A DNA stretch of 20,184 nt. It comes from DASSYK01 sp036258315 (GTDB lineage Bacteria; Actinomycetota; Thermoleophilia; Solirubrobacterales; 70-9). Shown here one piece after another: positions 15,112-20,184 of the stretch (within the stretch, counting starts at the first letter, position 1; every line of letters starts with the position of its first letter). A program made the position numbers and the translations under genes. The stretch is taken from the NCBI GenBank assembly GCA_036258315.1, contig DATADX010000028.1, forward strand, positions 1-20,184, in the 5' to 3' direction. A model generated the notes under the pieces. It did not search any database, was not told where the DNA came from, and was given only the letters and a program-made list of their open reading frames with translations.

Positions 15112-15124
15112 GATTCGGCGAATC
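15112..15124. promoter_or_regulatory. 13-nt palindrome in the divergent pspC-operon/tetR spacer
   Basis: GATTCG-G-CGAATC is a perfect inverted repeat with a one-base centre, lying between the divergent promoters of the PspC operon and tetR and just upstream of the tetR -35. It could be an operator for either direction. Confidence 0.35.
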
Positions 15125-15136
15125 TCGGCCAGGGGC

Positions 15137-15165
15137 TTGACAAACGGTGTGAGTGAGTGCATACT
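15137..15165 (+). promoter_or_regulatory. tetR promoter with near-leaderless start
   Basis: Consensus -35 TTGACA (15137-15142), 17-nt spacer, and -10 CATACT (15160-15165). Transcription would begin near 15172, only about 3 nt before ATG 15175, and no Shine-Dalgarno is present. It is the best sigma-70-type promoter in the window. Confidence 0.75.
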
Positions 15166-15169
15166 CACT
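15152..15169. promoter_or_regulatory. TetR-family operator over the tetR -10 box
   Basis: AGTGAGT, GCAT, ACTCACT: a perfect 7-bp inverted repeat with a 4-nt spacer that covers the -10 element. Repressor bound here would block RNA polymerase, so autorepression is expected. A related site lies before the exporter gene. Confidence 0.7.
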
Positions 15170-15174
15170 ACGGA

Positions 15175-15753
15175 ATGGCATCCAGGACCCCCACCCGCAC
15201 GCTCTCCACCGCCGAGGAACGGCGCGAGACGGTGATCGCCGCCGCGATTCCGATCTTCGCCGCGCGCGGCTACGACGCCGGCTCGACGATGGAGATCGCA
15301 AAGGCCGCCGGCATCTCGCAGGCTTACGTCTTCCGCCTCTTCCCGACCAAGGCCGAGCTGTTCGCCGCGGTCGTCGGAGCCGCCAGCGACCGGATGCAGG
15401 ACGCGATCCGCGAGGCCGGCGCCCGCGCGCGCGGCGAGGGGCACAGCCGGCTCGAGTCGATGGGCACGGTGCTCGACGAGTTGACCGAGCGCGACCGCGA
15501 CGTGCTCCTGATTCAGCTCCACTCCCAGGTGGCGGCAGGCCACGAGCCGCTGATCCGAGACGCCGCCCGGCGCTGCTTCCGCGACCTCTATGAGCTCGTC
15601 GAGCGCGAGTCGGGCGCGAGCGAGGAGGAGCTCCGCTCCTGGTTCGCGATCGGGATGCTCAACAACGTGATGGCGGCGATCGACGCCGATCAGGTCGACG
15701 AGCCCTGGGCCAACACACTGACGTCCCTGACCGGGAGCGCCGAGGACAGCTAG
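15175..15753 (+). CDS. TetR/AcrR-family transcriptional repressor
   Basis: A 192-residue one-component regulator. The N-terminal DNA-binding domain covers about 14-62 with the family pattern RRETVIAAAIPIFAARGYDA, then STMEIAKAAGISQAYVFRLFPTKAELFAAV holding the helix-turn-helix. The C-terminal ligand and dimerisation domain (about 70-190) is variable, as usual. ATG 15175 is preferred over GTG 15157: the latter lies inside the operator and -10 box and cannot be on the transcript. The promoter is near-leaderless. The adjacent DHA2 exporter has a similar operator half-site, so this gene most likely represses itself and the exporter until a toxic ligand binds. The ligand cannot be inferred. Confidence 0.93.
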   Translation: MASRTPTRTLSTAEERRETVIAAAIPIFAARGYDAGSTMEIAKAAGISQAYVFRLFPTKAELFAAVVGAASDRMQDAIREAGARARGEGHSRLESMGTVLDELTERDRDVLLIQLHSQVAAGHEPLIRDAARRCFRDLYELVERESGASEEELRSWFAIGMLNNVMAAIDADQVDEPWANTLTSLTGSAEDS

Positions 15754-15773
15754 AAGACACGACTTCGACCACC

Positions 15774-15789
15774 GGCGGCTGCGGCCGCC
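15774..15789 (+). terminator. GC hairpin between tetR and exporter
   Basis: GGCGGC, loop TGCG, GCCGCC is a perfect 6-bp hairpin followed by TCTTTC. It lies 20 nt after the tetR stop and could end the tetR transcript or attenuate read-through into the exporter. Confidence 0.5.
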
Positions 15790-15805
15790 TCTTTCAGGTC
15801 TATCA

Positions 15806-15823
15806 AGTGAGTAACCAATCACA
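15806..15823. promoter_or_regulatory. Second, degenerate TetR operator before the exporter
   Basis: AGTGAGT, AACC, AATCACA: the left half is identical to the tetR operator and the right half matches ACTCACT at 5 of 7 positions, with the same 4-nt spacer. It lies 22 nt before the exporter ATG. TATCAA (15801-15806) just upstream is a possible -10 box. Confidence 0.55.
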
Positions 15824-15831
15824 CACACAGA

Positions 15832-15840
15832 AAGGAAGGA
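15832..15840 (+). promoter_or_regulatory. Shine-Dalgarno of the exporter gene
   Basis: AAGGAAGGA lies 5 nt before ATG 15846 and rules out the upstream in-frame GTG at 15807, which falls inside the operator. Confidence 0.8.
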
Positions 15841-15845
15841 ACACC

Positions 15846-17276
15846 ATGGCCACCCAGACCAAGCCGCGGCCGGGGTTGACGCTCGTCATCGCCGGCGCGG
15901 CCTTGTTCATGACGGCCCTCGACCAGCTCGTCGTCGGCGTCGCCCTGCACTCGATCCGCCTCGACCTCGGCGGCTCGATCGAGGGGCTCGAGTGGACCGT
16001 GAACGCCTATACGCTCGCCTTCGCGGTGCTGCTGATCACGGGCGCCGCGCTCGGCGACCGGTTCGGGCGCAAGCGGATGTTCATCGTCGGCGTCGGCATC
16101 TTCACCGGGGCCAGCGCGCTGGCGGCGCTGTCGCCGTCGATCGACGCTCTCGTCGCCGCCCGGGCGCTTCAGGGCCTCGGCGCCGCGATCGTCACCCCGC
16201 TCACCCTGACCCTGATCAGCGAGGCCTTCCCGCCCGAGCGGCGGGCCGCCGCGCTCGGGATCTGGGGCGGAATCACCGGCCTCGGCGTCGCGCTCGGCCC
16301 GTTCGTGGGCGGGGCGGTCGTCGAGGGGATCGCCTGGCAGTGGATCTTCTGGGCGAACGTGCCGATCGGGCTGGTGATGATCCCGCTCGCCTCCCGGCTG
16401 CTCACCGAGTCGCACGGCCCCGACCGAACGCTCGACCTGCGCGGCCTCGCGCTCGCGAGCGCGGGCCTGTTCGCCCTCACCTTCGCCCTGATCCGCGGCG
16501 AGGCGCTGGGGTGGACGAGCACCACGATTCTGGTCACGCTGGGGGTCGGGCTCGCACTGCTGGCGGCGTTCGTGCGCTGGGAGATGCGGGCGCCCGCCCC
16601 GATGCTTCCGATGCGGTTCTTCCGCTCGCGGGCGTTCAGCGCCGCGAACGGGCTGTCGTTCGCGATGTTCTTCGGAGCGTTCGGGGCGATCTTCCTGTTC
16701 AGCCAGTTCTTCCAGACGGCGCAGGGGTTCGGCCCGTTCGAGGCCGGCGCGCGGACACTGCCGTGGACCGGGATGCCGATGATCGTCGCCCCGATCGCGG
16801 GAGCCCTCGCGACCCGGTTCGGGACCCGGCCGGTGATGGCGGTCGGCCTGACTCTGCAGGCGGTCGGGCTCGGCTGGATGGCGCTCACGCTCGAGGCCAC
16901 GACCCCGTTCGTGGAGCTGATCGCCCCGTTCGCGATCACCGGGATCGGGATGGCGCTCGTCTTCCCGACGGCGCCCGAGGCCGTGCTCGCCTCGGTCCGA
17001 CCCAGCGAGGCCGGCAAGGCCTCCGGGGCGACGAACGCGATCCGCGAGATCGGCGCCGTGCTCGGGGTCGCGGTGCTGGCCTCGATATTCGCCGCCAACG
17101 GCGGATATCAGAGCCCGCAGGCGTTCACCGACGGACTCGTCGCGGCGCTGCCGATCGCGGTCGTCGTCCTCGCGGTCGGCGCCCTGCTGGTGCTGCTTAC
17201 CCCGGGCCGGGCCGCGGTCCGGGATGCCGAGGCCGAGGCGGGCGCGGGCGGGCGAGAGGTGCCGGACGTCGCCTAG
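15846..17276 (+). CDS. DHA2-family (14-TM) MFS drug exporter
   Basis: Proton-coupled inner-membrane efflux pump of the major facilitator superfamily, EmrB/QacA type. The 476-residue protein has a hydrophobic pattern consistent with 14 helices. It has the early Asp of TALDQLVVGVALHSI (D26), motif A GDRFGRKR (70-77), the ARALQGLGAAIVTPLTL segment (about 105-121), and antiporter motif C GLGVALGPFVGG (145-156), which marks it as an exporter. The C-terminal tail is short, Glu/Ala-rich and cytosolic. ATG 15846 follows AAGGAAGGA. It follows the TetR gene by 92 nt and has a copy of its operator upstream, so expression is probably ligand-induced. It ends with a strong 12-bp hairpin. The substrate is unknown; a hydrophobic drug or quaternary ammonium compound is typical. 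Confidence 0.94.
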   Translation: MATQTKPRPGLTLVIAGAALFMTALDQLVVGVALHSIRLDLGGSIEGLEWTVNAYTLAFAVLLITGAALGDRFGRKRMFIVGVGIFTGASALAALSPSIDALVAARALQGLGAAIVTPLTLTLISEAFPPERRAAALGIWGGITGLGVALGPFVGGAVVEGIAWQWIFWANVPIGLVMIPLASRLLTESHGPDRTLDLRGLALASAGLFALTFALIRGEALGWTSTTILVTLGVGLALLAAFVRWEMRAPAPMLPMRFFRSRAFSAANGLSFAMFFGAFGAIFLFSQFFQTAQGFGPFEAGARTLPWTGMPMIVAPIAGALATRFGTRPVMAVGLTLQAVGLGWMALTLEATTPFVELIAPFAITGIGMALVFPTAPEAVLASVRPSEAGKASGATNAIREIGAVLGVAVLASIFAANGGYQSPQAFTDGLVAALPIAVVVLAVGALLVLLTPGRAAVRDAEAEAGAGGREVPDVA

Positions 17277-17297
17277 CGATAGCGCCACGACCGGAAC

Positions 17298-17326
17298 GCG
17301 GAGGGCGGGCTCGACCCGCCCTCCGC
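17298..17326 (+). terminator. Perfect 12-bp hairpin terminator after the exporter
   Basis: GCGGAGGGCGGG (17298-17309), loop CTCGA, CCCGCCCTCCGC (17315-17326): a perfect all-Watson-Crick stem 21 nt after the exporter stop. No U-tract follows. It separates the exporter unit from the next genes. Confidence 0.75.
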
Positions 17327-17389
17327 TCGTGGGAGGGACGGCGAGCTGAGTGTTCTCGTGCTCGACGCGGAGCCCCGGACCCGCCTCGC

Positions 17390-17395
17390 TACGCT
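17390..17395 (+). promoter_or_regulatory. Possible -10 box of the CxxC mini-protein, leaderless
   Basis: TACGCT fits TAnnnT and ends 6 nt before ATG 17402, which would put transcription start on the initiation codon. No Shine-Dalgarno and no clear -35 are seen. Confidence 0.35.
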
Positions 17396-17401
17396 CGGAT
17401 C

Positions 17402-17560
17402 ATGGCGCGGCGGATCGTTCCCAATCACTTCAACAAGGACGGGAGGCCCAAGCGGGGCTACATCAGCGAGCACGTCGCCAGGGCGGAGGCGGCCCGGCTG
17501 GGCATGACCTACTACCGCTGCGACTTCTGCGACCGCTTCCACCTCTCGAGCAAGAGTTAG
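17402..17560 (+). CDS. 52-residue CxxC mini-protein, function unknown
   Basis: A small basic protein, MARRIVPNHFNKDGRPKRGY at the N-terminus and YYRCDFCDRFHLSSKS at the C-terminus. The composition is natural and it contains one zinc-knuckle-like CDFC pair with a following His (CxxC-x3-H), too few ligands for a full zinc ribbon unless it dimerises or uses the N-terminal His. The basic first half (RPKRGY) could bind nucleic acid. I do not recognise the family. The frame is part of a long open frame antisense-free but out of phase with the exporter; only the part after the terminator hairpin looks like protein. ATG 17402 lacks a Shine-Dalgarno, with a possible leaderless promoter. It sits 56 nt before cydA; a link to the oxidase is only positional. 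Confidence 0.65.
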   Translation: MARRIVPNHFNKDGRPKRGYISEHVARAEAARLGMTYYRCDFCDRFHLSSKS

Positions 17561-17604
17561 CGGTCTAGGGGGTCCACACCTAGGCGCCGCCCACGGGCTC
17601 TGAT

Positions 17605-17610
17605 TAGATT
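17605..17610 (+). promoter_or_regulatory. Possible -10 box of cydA, leaderless
   Basis: TAGATT fits TAnnnT; 7 nt downstream of it is the G of GTG 17617. There is no Shine-Dalgarno before that GTG, so the message is probably leaderless. No clear -35 is visible. Confidence 0.45.
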
Positions 17611-17616
17611 CTGCTC

Positions 17617-18984
17617 GTGGACGCCTTGGGCCTCCTCGCGGCTGTCGACCAGGAGTATCTCCTCGAGGCGCGCCAGATGCAGGCGCTCTCGCTCGGCGTG
17701 CACATCCCCCTCGTCTGCTTCGGGATCTCGTTCCCCGCGATGGTCCTCTTCATGGAGGGGCTCCACCTGAGGACGGGCGACCCGGTCTACAAGGCGCTAG
17801 CCAAGCGCTGGTCGAAGGTGATGCTCATCCTCTTCGCGGTCGGGGTCGTCACCGGCACGATCCTCTCCTTCGAGCTCGGGCTGCTGTGGCCGCGGTTCAT
17901 GGAGCAGTGGGGGGAGGTGTTCGGGTTCGCGTTCGCGGTTGAGGGGCTCGCGTTCTTCGTCGAGGCGATCTTCATCGCCATCTACGTCTACGGCTGGGAC
18001 CGGCTCTCGCCCCGTCTTCACTTCGTGACCGGGATCCCGATTGCGCTGGCGGGGATCCTTGGCTCGGCGATGGTGATCGCCGTCAACGGGTGGATGAACA
18101 ACCCCCAGGGCTTCACCCTCACGGACACCGGCGAGGTCACCGACGTGTACCCGCTGTCCGCACTCTTCAACGCGAACCTCTGGCATGAGGAGGTGCACAT
18201 GTATCTCGCCGGGTTCATCGTTGCGAGCGCGCTGGTCGCCGGGGTCTACGCCGTCGCCTGGCTGAAGGGCCGGCGCGACCATTACCACCGGGCCGGCCTG
18301 ATCGTCCCCCTCGCCGTGCTCTGCCTCGCCGCGCCCGCGCAGGTCGTGGTCGGTGATTGGGCTGGCCGCACCGTCGCCGAGGAGCAGCCGACGAAGCTCG
18401 CCGCGATGGAGGCACAGCAGCCGACCGAGGAGGGCGCGGACCTGACGCTGGGCGGCGTCTACTACGACGGCGAGGTCCATGGGGGGGTGACGATCCCCGA
18501 CGGCCTCTCGCTGCTCGCCGACCACGACCCGAACGCGACGGTGCAGGGACTCGACGCGGTCCCCGAGAACGACCGTCCCCCCGTCGGCTGGGTGCGCAAC
18601 AGCTTCCAGATCATGGTCGGGATCGGAACCCTGCTGGCGCTGCTCGGCGTCTGGTTCCTGTGGTTCCGCTGGCGTCGCGGTGCGCTGCCGCGGACGAAGT
18701 GGTTCTACCGCGCGGTCGTCGCCGCCGGGCCCCTATCGCTGGTGGCCCTGATCGCCGGCTGGATCGTGACCGAGGTCGGGCGCCAGCCGTGGATCGTCTA
18801 CGAGCAGATGCGGGTCGAGGATGCGGTGACGGGCGCCGAGGGGATCCCGGTGGGCTACGCGACCCTCGTCGTCGTCTATCTCGGCCTGGCGACGCTTGCC
18901 TTCTACATGCTCCGCCGGCTGGCCCGCCAGGGTCCGGAGCCGGTCGACCGCGAGGGTCCCGGTGACATCGGGGTGATTCCCTGA
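17617..18984 (+). CDS. cydA: Cytochrome bd quinol oxidase subunit I
   Basis: Haem-bearing subunit of the membrane cytochrome bd oxidase, which oxidises quinol and reduces O2 to water with high oxygen affinity. The 455 residues are shorter than E. coli CydA (522), indicating the short Q-loop type common outside proteobacteria. Expected haem ligands are visible: His29 in ALSLGVHIPLV, His194 in HEEVHMYLAGF (b558), and Met333 in NSFQIMVGIG (b558). The quinol-site marker GRQPW is at 388-392. Glu residues in FAVEGLAFFVEA suit the proton channel. GTG 17617 starts the protein at a normal point before the first helix. The stop overlaps the cydB ATG by 1 nt (TGATG). Confidence 0.97.
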   Translation: MDALGLLAAVDQEYLLEARQMQALSLGVHIPLVCFGISFPAMVLFMEGLHLRTGDPVYKALAKRWSKVMLILFAVGVVTGTILSFELGLLWPRFMEQWGEVFGFAFAVEGLAFFVEAIFIAIYVYGWDRLSPRLHFVTGIPIALAGILGSAMVIAVNGWMNNPQGFTLTDTGEVTDVYPLSALFNANLWHEEVHMYLAGFIVASALVAGVYAVAWLKGRRDHYHRAGLIVPLAVLCLAAPAQVVVGDWAGRTVAEEQPTKLAAMEAQQPTEEGADLTLGGVYYDGEVHGGVTIPDGLSLLADHDPNATVQGLDAVPENDRPPVGWVRNSFQIMVGIGTLLALLGVWFLWFRWRRGALPRTKWFYRAVVAAGPLSLVALIAGWIVTEVGRQPWIVYEQMRVEDAVTGAEGIPVGYATLVVVYLGLATLAFYMLRRLARQGPEPVDREGPGDIGVIP

Positions 18985-20021
18985 TGCTCGCCGAGCTCGT
19001 GCTCGCCATCCTGATCGTCGCGCTCGCCGCCTACGCGGTCCTCGGCGGCGCCGACTTCGGCGCCGGGTTTTGGGATCTGACCGCCGGCGGCCCGGAGCGA
19101 GGGGCCCGCATGCGGGGGCTGATCAACGGATCGATGGGCCCGGTCTGGGAGGCGAATCACGTCTGGCTGATCGTCGTCCTGGTGATCATGTGGACCTGCT
19201 TCCCGACCGCCTTCGGAGCGATCATGGAAACTCTCTACGTCCCGCTTTTCCTGGCGGGGGTCGGGATCATCTTCCGGGGTGCCGCGTTCGCCACGCGTGG
19301 CGAGGCCGCCACGATCTCGGAGGCGCGCGCGTTCGGCGCGACCTTCGCACTCGCCTCGATCCTGACGCCGTTCTTCCTCGGCTGTGCACTCGGAGCGATC
19401 GCCTCCGGGCAGGTTCCGGCGGAGGGCGATCCTGGCATCCCGCTCGAGAGCTGGACCAACGCCACCTCGATCTTCGCGGGGCTGATGGCGATCTCGGTCG
19501 GCATCTACACCGCCGCCGTATTCCTCTCCGGCGACGCGGTCCGAGCCCGAATGCCCGACCTCGCCGAGGCCTTCCGCCGCCGCGCCCTCGGTGCCGCCGT
19601 GGTCGCCGGCGCGCTCTCGATCGCCGGTCTCTTCGTCGTCAACGACGACGCTCCGGACCTCTACGACGGCCTCACCTCCGGCCTGGGACTCGCCTGCGTG
19701 ATCATCGCGGTGTTGATCGGCGTGGTCACGCTCTGGCTGATCGCCTCCCGCCGCTACGAGATCGCTCGCTTCACGTCCGGCCTCGCCGTCGGCGCCGTGC
19801 TGACCGGGATGGCGGCGGCGATGAGCCCCGACATCCTCCCCGGGGAGCTCAGCCTCGACGATGCCGCAGCCGGGGACGCGACGATGATTGCGACGCTGGT
19901 CGCGCTCGTGCTGGCCCTGCTGATCATCGTCCCGTCGATCTGGCTGCTGTTCAAGCTGACGCTCGCGGGACGGCTCTCGGAGCGGTACAGCTCGGTGTTG
20001 CCGAGCGGGGAGCAGCGATGA
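18984..20021 (+). CDS. cydB: Cytochrome bd quinol oxidase subunit II
   Basis: Second membrane subunit of the bd oxidase, pairing with CydA to stabilise the haems. The 345 residues and multiple hydrophobic segments fit the CydB family. Characteristic phrases are GGADFGAGFWDL (21-32), which contains the conserved Asp, and MGPVWEANHVWLIVVLV (51-67). ATG 18984 overlaps the cydA TGA by one base, so the subunits are translationally coupled. The stop overlaps the ATG of the next small gene by 4 nt (ATGA). No cydDC transporter genes are within the window; they may follow. Confidence 0.96.
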   Translation: MLAELVLAILIVALAAYAVLGGADFGAGFWDLTAGGPERGARMRGLINGSMGPVWEANHVWLIVVLVIMWTCFPTAFGAIMETLYVPLFLAGVGIIFRGAAFATRGEAATISEARAFGATFALASILTPFFLGCALGAIASGQVPAEGDPGIPLESWTNATSIFAGLMAISVGIYTAAVFLSGDAVRARMPDLAEAFRRRALGAAVVAGALSIAGLFVVNDDAPDLYDGLTSGLGLACVIIAVLIGVVTLWLIASRRYEIARFTSGLAVGAVLTGMAAAMSPDILPGELSLDDAAAGDATMIATLVALVLALLIIVPSIWLLFKLTLAGRLSERYSSVLPSGEQR

Positions 20022-20184
20022 GCCACCCCCGCGTCGCGGCCGTCACCTTCCTGGTCGGGCTCGGCCTGGTTTTTCTGGTGGACCTCGGAGTCGCCCGGAT
20101 CATCGGGGTCCCGCTGGTCTTCGTGGGGATCGCGCTCGGCGTCGCCTCGATCGCCGACCCGGAGTTCCTGGAGGGCGATCGCGA
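20018..20184 (+). CDS. Small membrane protein after cydB, 3'-truncated by window edge
   Basis: The first 55 residues are visible, starting MSHPRVAAVTFLVGLGLVFL. Two hydrophobic stretches (about 6-21 and 27-45) suggest a helical hairpin, followed by an acidic segment (DPEFLEGDR). The ATG overlaps the cydB stop by 4 nt (ATGA), so the product is probably made together with the oxidase. It is longer than CydX-type single-helix subunits and I do not recognise the family. An accessory or assembly role for cytochrome bd is an inference from position; the gene's true length is unknown. Confidence 0.65.
   Translation, partial: MSHPRVAAVTFLVGLGLVFLVDLGVARIIGVPLVFVGIALGVASIADPEFLEGDR

Noticed and set aside
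15819..17288. 489-codon minus-strand frame opposite the exporter
   Set aside because: Arg/Glu/Asp/Pro-rich mirror of membrane-protein codons, no domain, no start signal; the plus-strand exporter is unambiguous.
1..20184. tRNA, rRNA, CRISPR, insertion sequence, phage or riboswitch
   Set aside because: I read for cloverleaf-like GC hairpins with a conserved TTCGA arm, regular repeats, transposase motifs and aptamer-like leaders and saw none I could support.

Overview
The window is very GC-rich, densely packed DNA with frequent GTG starts, ATGA stop/start overlaps and GC-only hairpins. Together with the gene content (a tkt-tal-pgi block, PspC-type histidine kinase, short-loop cytochrome bd, DHA2 exporter next to a TetR gene) this suggests an actinobacterium, possibly a Thermoleophilia/Solirubrobacterales member. 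The taxonomic call is an inference from protein style, not a search. I see no rRNA, tRNA, CRISPR array, insertion sequence or phage gene, so it reads as ordinary chromosome with some unusual accessory operons. No gene-free stretch exceeds 300 bases.

Layout. (1) 1-1799: the 3' part of an aldo/keto reductase (+), ending in a hairpin, converges on a minus-strand pair: an unrecognised 64-residue protein that appears to start at CTG, followed 6 nt later by ribose-5-phosphate isomerase (rpiA). (2) 1950-6758: transketolase, transaldolase and glucose-6-phosphate isomerase in one plus-strand operon. With rpiA these supply the non-oxidative pentose phosphate pathway and link it to glycolysis. (3) 6834-7748: a secreted DUF4394 protein, ending in a long asymmetric terminator hairpin. 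(4) 7827-10865, minus strand: a sphingosine-1-phosphate-lyase-like PLP enzyme followed by an FGGY sugar kinase; a HAD phosphatase is divergent at 10923. (5) 11663-15054, minus strand: a four-gene envelope-stress module (PspC/LiaF-like protein, small LiaI-like membrane protein, PspC-fused histidine kinase, NarL-type regulator). It resembles LiaIFSR but carries PspC domains on both the LiaF-like protein and the kinase. (6) 15175-17276: a TetR repressor and a DHA2 drug exporter that share an operator half-site. (7) 17402-20184: a 52-residue CxxC mini-protein, then cydA-cydB and a third overlapping small membrane protein cut by the window edge.

Regulatory signals stand out. Several genes lack a Shine-Dalgarno but have a TAnnnT -10 box 6-12 nt before the start codon, as expected for leaderless mRNAs (tetR, the CxxC mini-protein, cydA, the lyase). 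The tetR promoter carries a perfect inverted repeat over its -10, and a degenerate copy precedes the exporter. The most interesting systems are the PspC/Lia-like signalling operon, the bacterial S1P-lyase homologue paired with a sugar kinase, and the small unannotatable proteins beside rpiA and cydAB.
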